Shown: positions 52,169-61,650 of the stretch, one piece after another
Layout: each line of letters opens with the position of its first letter
Numbering within the stretch: the stretch's first letter is position 1
Assembly: GCA_035294125.1 (NCBI GenBank)
Contig: DATGLM010000007.1
Coordinates: 1 to 64,000 of the forward strand
Direction: 5' to 3'
Origin: CADDYT01 sp035294125
Lineage (GTDB): Bacteria > Chloroflexota > Ktedonobacteria > Ktedonobacterales > Ktedonobacteraceae
Length of the DNA: 64,000 bases
The notes under the pieces: generated by a model
What the model saw: the letters and a program-made list of their open reading frames with translations, nothing else
Database searches by the model: none
What the model was told of the DNA's origin: nothing
Position numbers and translations under genes: made by a program

Positions 52169-53401
52169 TTATTCACGCGCAGTGACGGGTATGATATTGG
52201 ACGGCGTGAAAGTAACAGATAAGTGTTTAAAGCCAAACAACACCCGCCCCTCAAAGAGTTCTAATGGTTCCTCGCGTGAGAGCTGGAGGCGCGGCAGTTG
52301 CTCCAGCATCATCGGAAGCGCAATGGAAGCCTCCAAACGGGACAATGGAGCCCCGATACAGAAATGAATGCCATGCCCGAAGGCGACATGCCGGTTGGGC
52401 GTGCGGGTAATATCAAAACGCTCAGGGTCCGGGAACTGTTCGGCATCACGATTCGCGGCAGACAGCCAGGCAAAGATCACAGAGTCGGCGGGAATGGTAA
52501 TCTCATCGATGGTAACGTCCGTCTTTGTTGTGCGGATCAAACGCCAGACTGGCGAGGCATAGCGCAACACCTCTTCAATGGCATCCGGCATAAGCTCCGG
52601 GTGCTCACGTAAGCGTTCCATCGCCTCTGGATGCTCGTCAAAGCAGCGAATGGCCTGGCTCAACAGATTGGTCGTGGTGACATGCCCGGCGAGTAAGAGC
52701 AAGATACAGAAGCTGATAGTATCCTCCATGCTTAAGCGCGCACCATCCACTTCGGCAGCAAGCAGCTCACTCATCAGATCGACGCATGGATGGCGACGGC
52801 GCTCTTCAAGCAAACGCTGGAAATAGTCAGACATCTCATCAAAGGTACGCGTGAGGCGCTGCATGTCTGGCCTCTCATCGGGTTTGAAAAACTCGGCGTC
52901 GCTCAATTGTTGGGAGAGGAGCGCATCAGCCCAGCGCTTAAACAGCGGACGATCCGAGGTTGGCACGCCGAGCATTTCAGCAACCACAATAGTCGGCAGC
53001 GGATAGGCCAGGTCTGTGACAATATCCATCTTGCCGACTGGACGCGCCTGGTCAAGCAGCTCCTGCGTAATGGCAGCAATCCGATCAGAGAGGCAGGCGA
53101 GTGCACGTGGCGTAAATGAAGGGGACAGCAGATTGCGATACTGGCGGTGTTGAGGCGGGTCCATCGCAATAATGCTCCGTCCTCGCGTCACCGGGCGATC
53201 CGAAGAACGGGCAAAGGCACGCCGCCCTGCCTCAGAGGAAAAGAGTTTATAATCAGAGATCACATGGTGCACGTCTGTGTAGCGAAACACGTGCCAGCAC
53301 CCACTGCTTTCATCCAGCCAGACTGGCCGGGTATTGCGCATCTGCTCGAACCAGCGATACAATTCCTGAACATCCCGCAAAGAAGAGAGGATTTGAAGCA
53401 T
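52169..53401 (-). CDS. Cytochrome P450
   Basis: 410 residues, bacterial class I P450. Heme site FGHGIHFCIGAPLSRLE (Cys ligand), ExxR in EEVLRYASPVWRLIR, I-helix LLLLAGHVTTTNLL. The last normally reads AGHETT; the acidic residue that delivers protons to the bound oxygen is Val here. Early motif FSSEAGRRAF and DPPQHRQYRNLLSPSFTP are typical. No ferredoxin is adjacent. GGAAAGGAAA precedes the start. Probably tailoring of a secondary metabolite or lipid; substrate unknown. Divergent from the long BTAD regulator at 53806. Confidence 0.9.
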   Translation of the reverse strand: MLQILSSLRDVQELYRWFEQMRNTRPVWLDESSGCWHVFRYTDVHHVISDYKLFSSEAGRRAFARSSDRPVTRGRSIIAMDPPQHRQYRNLLSPSFTPRALACLSDRIAAITQELLDQARPVGKMDIVTDLAYPLPTIVVAEMLGVPTSDRPLFKRWADALLSQQLSDAEFFKPDERPDMQRLTRTFDEMSDYFQRLLEERRRHPCVDLMSELLAAEVDGARLSMEDTISFCILLLLAGHVTTTNLLSQAIRCFDEHPEAMERLREHPELMPDAIEEVLRYASPVWRLIRTTKTDVTIDEITIPADSVIFAWLSAANRDAEQFPDPERFDITRTPNRHVAFGHGIHFCIGAPLSRLEASIALPMMLEQLPRLQLSREEPLELFEGRVLFGFKHLSVTFTPSNIIPVTARE

Positions 53402-53489
53402 AGAGAGATTTCCTTTCCTTCAAAAAAAGCCCATCGCCGGGGAACCTGTCCGGGGACAAGTCCCCTCAGCGCTCGTCCTCGTCGGTCCC

Positions 53490-53524
53490 AGTATGAGGGG
53501 GCAGCGCCATGAAAGCGCCATGAG
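53490..53524 (-). promoter_or_regulatory. Tandem 11-bp box (site 6), P450 promoter
   Basis: Minus strand: CTCATGGCGCT (53524-53514), TTCATGGCGCT (53513-53503), 7 bp, CATACT (53495-53490). The two units differ at only one position, making this the cleanest direct repeat of the set. The rest of the 404-base divergent gap to 53805 holds no gene; TTGACC at 53587 with GATACT at 53608 is a weak rightward promoter candidate. Confidence 0.7.
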
Positions 53525-53805
53525 CCTCGTCATGGAGAGAGTATCAATTCTTTGCGAAATGTTGTTCTTGAAACCATGTCTGGTTGTTGACCTGCCCGAA
53601 CTCATATGATACTCTGATTTAAGAGGAGTCAATTTCTTCTGAAGGGTAATCGCTTGTTTATTGATCTGTCTAGAATCCATATAGTACTTCTGCTTCGTCG
53701 GAGCGAACGCCGGGCTTACAGCCAGGCAGCAACGCACATTGGGAGGGGTGGCGGTGGTGAGAGAGGGTTCGTGACCGGCGTTGTCGTGCAGAAAGAGGAC
53801 ATGGC

Positions 53806-56800
53806 ATGGGTCAGTTACGCGTGAACGTGCTCGGTACGCCGGAAGTCTTTCATAACGGACGCCGCCTCGTCTTTGCCCTGCGCAAGGCCGAGGCCTTGCT
53901 GCTCTACCTCGCCGTGGAAGGAGGGCTACATCCTCGCAGCAAGCTGGCGGCGCTGCTGTGGCCAGATAGTGAGCCTGCTGATGCGCGCCGCTCGCTGCGC
54001 AATGCCTTGACGCTGCTGCGCGGTCTGCTTGAGAACTCTCCTGATGAACCGAGCCACCTCTTTAGCGAACAGGAGTTGCTCGGTTTAAACCTGCAAGCCC
54101 CGTTGGAACTGGACCTGCACGTGGTGCAGCAGGCCTGGAAAGCCGCCCAGTCGTTCCCCGCGATCCCGCCAGAGCCGCAGCGACTGGCTCTGGTCGCCCA
54201 ACTACAGCACGCCCTCTCCCTGGTTCGCGGTCCTTTCCTCGATGGCTTCTGGCTGGGAGAGGAAACCGGCTTTGACGAGTGGCGCCAGCAGCAACAGTTG
54301 CAGGTGCGCGTACCGATGCTCTTCGAGCGACTTTCAGTCTGGCAAGAGGTCGGCGGGGAGTTGGAGCTGGCCAAAATCACACTCACACGCTGGTTGGCGC
54401 TGGACCCGCTCTCGGAGGAAGCTTCGCGCCGCCTCATGCGCCTGCACCTGGCGCAAGGCGATGCCAGCGCCGCCTTGCAGGTCTACGCCACCTTGCGCAC
54501 GCGCCTGGCTGATGAACTGCACCTCAAGCCTTCCGCCCAGACTGAGGCGCTGGCCGAGCGCATTCAGGCCAGCCTCGCTCGTCCAGGTCGTTCTATTCCC
54601 GGCCCGAGCGGACCTCCCTGGGAGTTGCAGGCTCCGCTCATCGGACGAGCCGCCACCTTCCGCCAGATCGTAGAACGCTTCGAACTGGCGCAAGCGGGCC
54701 AGCCGCAGGTGGTGCTGCTGCTGGGAGAAGCCGGCATTGGCAAAACGCGGCTGGCCCACGAGTTTGTGGCCTGGGCACGCGCCCAGGGGGCCGAAGTCCT
54801 CAGCGCCCATGCCTTCGAACTGGGGGGAAGACTGCCCTACCAACCCCTGGTCGAAGCTCTACGGGGACGGCTGGAAGAGGGAAACGAGCTGAAGGACCTG
54901 CTGGAAGACCCCTGGCTGGCCGAACTCACCCGCCTCTTGCCCGAGTTGCGCCTGCGCTATCCCGATCTCCCGCCTCCCACCGAGGATGAGCTTTCGGGTA
55001 AGCTGCAACTCTTTGAATCGGTGGCACGCCTCTTACAGGCCCAGGCCCAGCGCGCCCCTCTCCTGCTGCTGCTCGATGACCTGCACTGGGCCGACAGCGC
55101 CTCCCTCGACCTGCTGCGTTACCTGAGACACTCCTGGAAAGAGCATCGCACGCCCGTACTCTTGCTGACTACTGTGCGTCAGGAAGAGGTAGAGTTCACC
55201 CCTCAGCTTGCCGCAGAGCTGGCCGATCTGGGCCGCGATCTGCCTCTGAGCCAGCTCCCCTTGCCGCCCCTGAATCAGACTGAGACCCTGGAGTTGCTGG
55301 CGACCCTTACCGCCGAGGAGGAGTCCTCCCTGGCATCTTCCAGCAGCGACGGGGCATCCTCCGCCATGCAGAGTCCGTTGCTGGCGCTAGGCCACGTCCT
55401 GTTTGCGCGCATGGGGGGCCAACCTCTATACTTGCTGGAGACGCTCAAGCTCTTGCACGAGCGGCAGTTGTTGCTGCCCCGCCAGACAGCCGATGGCACC
55501 TGGCGGCTCTGCCCAACGGGGGAACTGGTAGCGACCCTGGCACGACCGGAGTCCAGGGAGGAGTTGGTCCCGCCCTCGGTGCGCACCATGATCCAGACGC
55601 GGCTGGCCCGGCTGTCTGCCGCCGCCCGCCAGTTAGTAAGAGCCTGTGCTGTGCTGGGACATCCGGTGAGCGCTCCACTGCTATGGCAGGTTGCCGAGCT
55701 GGGGGTGCAGCAAGGCGTCGATGCTCTTGAGGAAGCCGAAAGCCTCGGCATTTTGCGCGAGGAGCCAGCCGGGCCGGGCCGAGGGAGCAGCTATCGCTTC
55801 GTGAATGAGCTGATACGCGACGCGGTCTACACTGAGCTGGGGGCTGTACGCCGATTCGTCTTGCACCAGCGCGCTCTGGCGTTGCTACAGAGCGAAGGCG
55901 CGCGGGCTTCTGAGCTGGCCCATCACGCCCTCGCGACAGGAGAAGCCGAGGATGCTTTTCGCTACAGTGTGCAGGCAGGCAATGAGGCAATGGCCCTTTT
56001 CGCCGTCCAGGACGCCATTGCGTACTACGAACAGGCGCACGCCTTGCTCAATATGAATCGGCCTCTGCAAAGCATGCTGGCAAGGTCGGAGGTCGAGCAT
56101 CTCTACGTCAGCCTGGGAAGCGCCTATACACACCAGAACGCCTGGCACAAGGCACGACAAACTTATGAAGAGTTGCTGGCCTATGCACAAGAGCAAGAGC
56201 TGCCTGCGCTGGTGAGCATGACCCTCAACCGACTGGCGATCCTGGCTGCCCAGCAGGGGAAAGGCCGATCTGAGGCGCAGGCCCTGCTGGAGCAAGCCTG
56301 GCGGCAGGCCCAGACCAGTTCCGATCAGCGCACGCTGGCTGAAACCGCGTGGAACCAGGCCCAGATCACCGGCTTGCTGGGGGAAGAGCCAGAGCGTGCT
56401 CTGGTTCACGGCGAGCAGGCGTTGCAACTGGCACGCACCACAGGGAATCAGGAACTCCAGGCAAGAAGTCTCTTCTTGCTTGGATGGCTCCATCTCTATA
56501 GAGGAGACTTCCAGCAGACGATCCACCTTCTGGAAGCGGCTCTGGAACTGTACGCCGCTCCGAACAACGAAGCGAGCGCAGAGTGGGAGCTTTCACTCCC
56601 CTCCTTGCTCATTGGCGCTCCACTCACCCAACCTTTGAGCAATCGCGCCTCAGAAGCTTTGTGCTGGGCGCTGCTGGGTCTGGCTCAACTGCAGAACGGG
56701 CAGGTGCAGCAGAGTATCGCCAGTGGGCGCAGGGCACTGGCGCTCTCACGGGAGATTAAGAACGCCTGGACGCAGGTTCTCAGTATGGACTGCCTGACAT

Positions 56801-57603
56801 ATGGATTACTGGAGGTGGGAACCTATGAAGAGGCGCTCGAACTCATGCGACAGGCCGTTGCGCTGGCGCGGCCCCTTCCCTTGTTGGCCCACAGCTTTCT
56901 CATTGCTCTGGGCAGTACCTATCACACCTTGCAGCAGTGGCAAGAGGCGCGAGCAGCCCTCGAAGAGGCGGAAACCATCGCAGAGAAGCTCGGCCTTAAA
57001 CGCTTTCGCGTGTCCGCCCTGAGCCGACTATGCATGCACTATGCCGTGGCAGGAGAATGGGAAATGGCTTCCCGCTATGCCAGAAAGGCCATCTCCCTGC
57101 GCAAGAGTGTTGACATGGCCTTGATCGCGTGGTGGGATTTCTGCTGGCATTATGAAACGGAGGCCTTACTGCGCGCGGGAGAGGAGCGACAGGCGCGAGA
57201 AGAGGTGCAGCAACTGGGCAAGCGCCTGGGGTTTTCCCGGCGCTTGCGCATTCCCTACCTGCGCGCGCTGGCCCTCTTAGCCGACTGGCAGGGGCACAGC
57301 GAGCAGGCAATTGTTCACCTGCGCCAGGCTGCCCTGCTGGCTGCAGCGATCGGTTTGCCAGCGGAGCGCTTGCAGATTCAGACGGGGTTGGCAAGTTTGT
57401 ATGAGGCAGGCGGGGAGCCTGTACAGGCGCGCCTGGCCCTGAGAGAGGCGGTGACGATTATCCAGGGGCTGGTCGAGGGCATCAAGGATGAGGCACTGCG
57501 GGCGCGCTTTCTGGCCGGGCCGCAAATTCAGCCGCTGCTGCAGTACGCCCAACACCGATCCGCTCTCGCTCTGCAAGACTACGTGGAGCGGAATGGGAGT
57601 TAA
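53806..57603 (+). CDS. BTAD/AAA-ATPase/TPR transcriptional activator, full-length form
   Basis: 1265 residues, AfsR/MalT-like. N-terminal winged HTH (LRVNVLGTPEVFHNGRRLVFALRKAEALLLYLAVEGG), BTAD helices to about 250, ATPase with Walker A LGEAGIGKTRLAHEF and Walker B LLLLDDLHWADSAS, then from about 690 to the end a long TPR superhelix (DAIAYYEQAHALL; ALLEQAWRQAQ; AIVHLRQAALLA). It is the full-length member of a three-gene family in the window. Such proteins are ATP-dependent switches activating nearby biosynthetic or catabolic genes; the adjacent divergent P450 is the obvious candidate target. Confidence 0.87.
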   Translation: MGQLRVNVLGTPEVFHNGRRLVFALRKAEALLLYLAVEGGLHPRSKLAALLWPDSEPADARRSLRNALTLLRGLLENSPDEPSHLFSEQELLGLNLQAPLELDLHVVQQAWKAAQSFPAIPPEPQRLALVAQLQHALSLVRGPFLDGFWLGEETGFDEWRQQQQLQVRVPMLFERLSVWQEVGGELELAKITLTRWLALDPLSEEASRRLMRLHLAQGDASAALQVYATLRTRLADELHLKPSAQTEALAERIQASLARPGRSIPGPSGPPWELQAPLIGRAATFRQIVERFELAQAGQPQVVLLLGEAGIGKTRLAHEFVAWARAQGAEVLSAHAFELGGRLPYQPLVEALRGRLEEGNELKDLLEDPWLAELTRLLPELRLRYPDLPPPTEDELSGKLQLFESVARLLQAQAQRAPLLLLLDDLHWADSASLDLLRYLRHSWKEHRTPVLLLTTVRQEEVEFTPQLAAELADLGRDLPLSQLPLPPLNQTETLELLATLTAEEESSLASSSSDGASSAMQSPLLALGHVLFARMGGQPLYLLETLKLLHERQLLLPRQTADGTWRLCPTGELVATLARPESREELVPPSVRTMIQTRLARLSAAARQLVRACAVLGHPVSAPLLWQVAELGVQQGVDALEEAESLGILREEPAGPGRGSSYRFVNELIRDAVYTELGAVRRFVLHQRALALLQSEGARASELAHHALATGEAEDAFRYSVQAGNEAMALFAVQDAIAYYEQAHALLNMNRPLQSMLARSEVEHLYVSLGSAYTHQNAWHKARQTYEELLAYAQEQELPALVSMTLNRLAILAAQQGKGRSEAQALLEQAWRQAQTSSDQRTLAETAWNQAQITGLLGEEPERALVHGEQALQLARTTGNQELQARSLFLLGWLHLYRGDFQQTIHLLEAALELYAAPNNEASAEWELSLPSLLIGAPLTQPLSNRASEALCWALLGLAQLQNGQVQQSIASGRRALALSREIKNAWTQVLSMDCLTYGLLEVGTYEEALELMRQAVALARPLPLLAHSFLIALGSTYHTLQQWQEARAALEEAETIAEKLGLKRFRVSALSRLCMHYAVAGEWEMASRYARKAISLRKSVDMALIAWWDFCWHYETEALLRAGEERQAREEVQQLGKRLGFSRRLRIPYLRALALLADWQGHSEQAIVHLRQAALLAAAIGLPAERLQIQTGLASLYEAGGEPVQARLALREAVTIIQGLVEGIKDEALRARFLAGPQIQPLLQYAQHRSALALQDYVERNGS

Positions 57604-57694
57604 GAGACCTGATGCGGCAGACGGCAAAGGCATGAGGGGGAACATAATACTATGCTATCCCTACAGCCATGTGGTGTTCGTCCTGAGTCCACTA

Positions 57695-57734
57695 TGCGTT
57701 TTTCAGGCAAGCCGTGATGAAAATAAGCTATACT
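57695..57734 (+). promoter_or_regulatory. Class 2 promoter of the WD40 kinase gene
   Basis: TGCGTTTTTC (57695-57704), 24 bp, TATACT (57729-57734). Spacing is identical to the two GH5 promoters, although the upstream motif is less perfect. Confidence 0.5.
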
Positions 57735-57781
57735 AAAGGTACTATTTTGTCACCAGCTAGTCAACCCTGAGATAACTCATC

Positions 57782-59848
57782 ATGGAACTGACACCTACAC
57801 ATTTACCCTTACTTCCCCAGCCTACACGGCCACTATCGAGTACTTCATGTCCACCCGAGCTCAGCAGGCAGCAATTGGGAAACTACCAGCTCATCCGCTT
57901 ACTGGCTAGAGGGGGGTGTGCCGAAGTCTATCTCGGTCAGCATGTGCATCTCAATCGCTATGCTGCTATCAAGGTCGTCAAGACTGCGCTCTCCAGCGAG
58001 AAATTAGAGCTGTTTCGCCAGGAAGCGCGCATTGTCGCTCACCTGCATCACCCGCACATCATCAGCATCTTTGATTTCGATGTTGAAGATGATACGCCTT
58101 TTCTGGTGATGGAATATGCCTGTCATGGCACATTGCGCAAACGTCACCCGCATGGGACGATTCTGTCGCCCGCTGCCGTCCTTTCTTATCTCAAACCGGT
58201 CGCGGAAGCATTACAGTATGCTCACGACAGGCATCTGATCCATTGTGATGTCAAGCCAGAGAATATGCTCATCGGGCAGGATGACGAAATTTTGCTCAGC
58301 GATTTCGGTATCGCTGTCATCCACGACAGCACGGACTGGCAAGCGGCCCGCGATATTGTTGGCACCCTTTCCTACATTGCACCAGAGCAGCTCGGAGGCG
58401 AACCTTGCCAGGCCAGCGACCAGTACTCTCTGGGCATTGTCGCCTACGAATGGCTCTGCGGCCAATGCCCTTTTCGCGGCTCCAGTGGCGAGATTGTCGC
58501 CCAGCATGTTAAGGCTACCCCTCCATCGCTATGCGAACAGATTCCCACCTTACCTCCTCGCATAGAACAGGTGGTATTGAAAGCCCTGGCGAAAGATCCA
58601 GAGCAGCGTCACCTTTCCGTGCAAGCGTTTGTGCGCGAATTTGAAGCAGCCCTCACCGGGAGTGGTCTTGCGGGAAGCAATCACCTGCGTTTGGCGAACA
58701 CCAGGCACGAGACCTCTGCCGGTCTTCCTGACATAGATGACGCAGCAACAACATATGCCACCGCCAGCGCCGTCGCGTCACTCGCAGTGCAGAGACCAGG
58801 GCTGCCTGCGCAACGCGGAAGAAGACATCCCATCTCGCGCCGCACGCTCTTCAAGAGCATAGCGGGGCTAGCCTCGGCGGGGCTGGCAAGCGGGAGTCTG
58901 CTCTGGCTTCTACACACCCATCTCTCCGCGATGCCACCGCCATCTTCTATCCGGCGGGAAATGGTCGCGCTTGTGTATCGTGGGCATCATAACGCGGTCA
59001 GGGGTCTCATGTGGTCACCGAACGAGGCTTTTGTTGCTTCCGCCAGTGCCGACAAGACGGTCCAGGTATGGAATATCAGCCAGTCCGATGTGTATGTTTA
59101 CGTCTACACCGGTCATACTGATGCAGTCAATGCCGTCGCCTGGTCGTATGATGGCTTGCATATCGCTTCAGGCAGTTCCGATAGGACAGTGCAGGTCTGG
59201 GATGCAAGCGATGGCAGCAATGCGGTGAAATATCAGGGTCATGGAGACACAGTCACTTCTGTTACCTGGTCACTGGATGATCAATATATTGCCTCGGCCA
59301 GCTATGACAAGACGGTCCGTCTGTGGAACACCGTCGATGGGAACAACATTTCCACCTATACCGGTCACTCCGATGCGGTTCTGGCAGTGGCCTGGTCTCC
59401 TGATGGCTCCCTCATCGCCTCAGCGAGCGCCGATCAGACGGTGCAGTTGTGGAATCCCGCTGAAGGGATGACGTTGTTGACCCTTACAGGGCATAGCGGA
59501 GCCGTCCACACAGTGGCCTGGTCGCCCAATCACCACTACATCGCTTCAGGTGGCAGCGACAGCACAGTGCGCGTCTGGGACGCCACCACGGGGTCGCTGC
59601 TCTATACGTATGGCAATCATTCTGATACCGTGCTGGCGGTAACCTGGTCTCCTGATGGCTCGCGTATTGCCTCAGCAGGAGCTGACAGAACGGTACAGGT
59701 CTGGGGAGCCCTCGACGGGAGCCATGTCACCACGTTTACGGGACACAAAGATGCTGTAAATGCGCTGGGGTGGTCTCCACGCGATGGAGGACAGTTCATC
59801 GCTTCGGGCAGTAGTGATACGACGGTACAGATCTGGTATGCTTTGTAG
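57782..59848 (+). CDS. Membrane Ser/Thr kinase with C-terminal WD40 propeller
   Basis: 688 residues. Kinase domain (about 35-290): LLARGGCAEVYLGQ (Gly loop with Cys for the usual Gly or Phe), AAIKVVK, LIHCDVKPENMLI (Cys in HRD), LSDFGIAV, and APEQLGG. A Thr/Ala linker leads to SRRTLFKSIAGLASAGLASG, a helix that looks like a twin-arginine signal but is internal, so it probably acts as the membrane anchor. Seven WD40 repeats follow (about 400-688; each ends in a 'TVQVW' or 'TVRLW' strand). The propeller would be outside the cell. The ribosome site is weak. Confidence 0.87.
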   Translation: MELTPTHLPLLPQPTRPLSSTSCPPELSRQQLGNYQLIRLLARGGCAEVYLGQHVHLNRYAAIKVVKTALSSEKLELFRQEARIVAHLHHPHIISIFDFDVEDDTPFLVMEYACHGTLRKRHPHGTILSPAAVLSYLKPVAEALQYAHDRHLIHCDVKPENMLIGQDDEILLSDFGIAVIHDSTDWQAARDIVGTLSYIAPEQLGGEPCQASDQYSLGIVAYEWLCGQCPFRGSSGEIVAQHVKATPPSLCEQIPTLPPRIEQVVLKALAKDPEQRHLSVQAFVREFEAALTGSGLAGSNHLRLANTRHETSAGLPDIDDAATTYATASAVASLAVQRPGLPAQRGRRHPISRRTLFKSIAGLASAGLASGSLLWLLHTHLSAMPPPSSIRREMVALVYRGHHNAVRGLMWSPNEAFVASASADKTVQVWNISQSDVYVYVYTGHTDAVNAVAWSYDGLHIASGSSDRTVQVWDASDGSNAVKYQGHGDTVTSVTWSLDDQYIASASYDKTVRLWNTVDGNNISTYTGHSDAVLAVAWSPDGSLIASASADQTVQLWNPAEGMTLLTLTGHSGAVHTVAWSPNHHYIASGGSDSTVRVWDATTGSLLYTYGNHSDTVLAVTWSPDGSRIASAGADRTVQVWGALDGSHVTTFTGHKDAVNALGWSPRDGGQFIASGSSDTTVQIWYAL

Positions 59849-59940
59849 GAAACGAGGAGCGATGCCTTTTCGCCCGGCATCGCTCCCAGCATTTCCTTTG
59901 TTCTCCCCAGGCATTTACCCCACGACGAAAACAGCGTTTC

Positions 59941-61251
59941 CTACGCTGGGAACCCCTGGTAAGCGTTCTGGATCGCAGTATCACTCCCACAGGAATTGCC
60001 TGTGCGAGTTGCTGGATGATCCAGCAAGGGCCATTGATAGGTTTTCAACACGTTGAGCTTACTCTGATTGACGGTGGTCCAATCATTGTTGAGGATACCG
60101 CCGGTATCGCCTGAATTTGGATTCCAGGCCCAGTAGGTATAGCTGATGTGATGGGCCTTGAGGAAGGACACCAGCGTGCGCTGCCAGACGCCCTCGGTAT
60201 CCTGACCCATGGAGGGACCGCCGAACTCGCCCACCAATACCGGGGCGATGCCATCCTCTTGTACATAGGCCCAGTACTTCTGCCAGATGGCCGGAAGGGT
60301 GTGCGCGAGGTCGGCAGGTTTGGGAGCCTGGAACCACGGCTGATTGTAGACGCTGGGACCATAATCATGAGCGGAATACACCAGTTTACTTGGTTCCGAA
60401 AGGCGTACCGGGAACTTCCTGACCCCTTCGAGATTGCCGCCCCACCAGTAGGAAGCGTTCTGATAGGTATCAACGCCCTCGACGATAATAAGCCAGTTGG
60501 GATTGGCGGCCAGGATGGCGTTGCCAGCCTTCTGGGCAGCCAGGCGCCAGTCCGTATTGGGATCGCCAGTACCCCAGGTAGCCGGACTATGCGGCTCGTT
60601 GGCCAGATCGGCTCCGATAACGGTTGAATTGCCGCGATAGTGTTTAGCCAGCATGACCCAATCCTGAATCCATTGCGACTGGGACAGATGATCGGTGTAC
60701 CACAGGCCGGGGCGCTGGTCGGCAGTAGGATCATGGCGGTCGAGAATCACCTTCAAGCCAAAGGATCGCGCTCCCTGGATGATTTTATCCATGAGGGCCA
60801 GGCCCTGAAGCCCTTTGAGATCAGGGTTGAGCTGGTAGTTGATGCTCTGCGGCTTGCTGCCCGGCTCAAAGAGTTGATCGGTAAAGGGCAGACGTATGGT
60901 ATTGAAGCCCAGGTGCGCCATCTGCTGGAGCATGCTTTTCCAGTTACGCGCCCACAGTCCTTGAGGAGCCAGTGTACTGGTCTCAAAGCCAAACCAGTTG
61001 ACGCCAGTCAGGATTACCTGACATCCGGTAGTAGCATCGACCAGCTCACCATGATAGGTACTGAGGAAACCTACCTGATGACCAGCCGGGCATGGCCTGG
61101 GTGCTTGCGCAGACAAAGGAATAGAGACTTTCGCCGACACAGGTAGAGTAGTAGCATTAGTAAATGTACCGGCGGATAGGATTACTACTCCCAAAATAAA
61201 GAGAGGTAGCATGTTCCTCACCCACATACCTGCTATGGAGGGAAGTTTCAT
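59941..61251 (-). CDS. Secreted GH5-like glycoside hydrolase, paralog 2
   Basis: 436 residues, closely related to the 45494 gene. An N-terminal signal peptide (MLPLFILGVVILSAGTF) without a lipobox suggests free secretion. GVNWFGFET, FNTIRLPFTDQL, ILDRHDPTADQRP, acid/base Glu in ADLANEPHS, nucleophile Glu in VLVGEFGGPSMG. A C-terminal extension of about 20 residues (TRTGNSCGSDTAIQNAY) is absent from the first copy. Probably a beta-glucan-active enzyme. The long leader and class 2 promoter match the first gene. Confidence 0.85.
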   Translation of the reverse strand: MKLPSIAGMWVRNMLPLFILGVVILSAGTFTNATTLPVSAKVSIPLSAQAPRPCPAGHQVGFLSTYHGELVDATTGCQVILTGVNWFGFETSTLAPQGLWARNWKSMLQQMAHLGFNTIRLPFTDQLFEPGSKPQSINYQLNPDLKGLQGLALMDKIIQGARSFGLKVILDRHDPTADQRPGLWYTDHLSQSQWIQDWVMLAKHYRGNSTVIGADLANEPHSPATWGTGDPNTDWRLAAQKAGNAILAANPNWLIIVEGVDTYQNASYWWGGNLEGVRKFPVRLSEPSKLVYSAHDYGPSVYNQPWFQAPKPADLAHTLPAIWQKYWAYVQEDGIAPVLVGEFGGPSMGQDTEGVWQRTLVSFLKAHHISYTYWAWNPNSGDTGGILNNDWTTVNQSKLNVLKTYQWPLLDHPATRTGNSCGSDTAIQNAYQGFPA

Positions 61252-61526
61252 ATCACTCTTCCTTTCACTAGATCGAAAACTATCAATATACTCTAGCTAA
61301 GGGCTCTCTTGTACTCCTGAAGACGCTGGTCAGACACGACCGTCGTGTATATAGACATATCTGCATATGGCGATGGAATCGAATGAAAATCCTTGCCCTA
61401 TCGCAAATCATCAGCACTGATAAGATGGGAAGCCTGGGTTAGAGTTTGAGACGCCCTCTTTGCAATTCGCCACACCGCGTTCTGTGCGTTCCATCTGAGG
61501 ACAGAATACAGTGTATGCTCGTCACA

Positions 61527-61566
61527 AGTATACACAGTTTTACCCCTGCTTTGTCTGGGAAACGCC
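61527..61566 (-). promoter_or_regulatory. Class 2 promoter (GGCGTTTCCC-24-TATACT) of GH5 gene 2
   Basis: Minus strand: GGCGTTTCCC (61566-61557), 24 bp, TATACT (61532-61527). Upstream ATCTCAGGTTCATCA resembles ATCTTCAGGTCACAG in the first GH5 promoter. The leader to ATG 61251 is about 270 bases. No gene is seen in 61252-61650. Confidence 0.6.
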
Positions 61567-61650
61567 TGATGAACCTGAGATAAACGTCTCACTGCCGTAG
61601 GGATGTACGCTGTGGTTATTTATAAAGGGGGTTGTACACTGTCGCGAGCG

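Noticed and set aside
59000..59840. Repeated blocks of about 126 bp
   Set aside because: Explained by WD40 repeats of the kinase at 57782.
61398..61592. 64-codon minus-strand frame upstream of GH5 gene 2
   Set aside because: It spans the predicted class 2 promoter, has no ribosome site and no family match.
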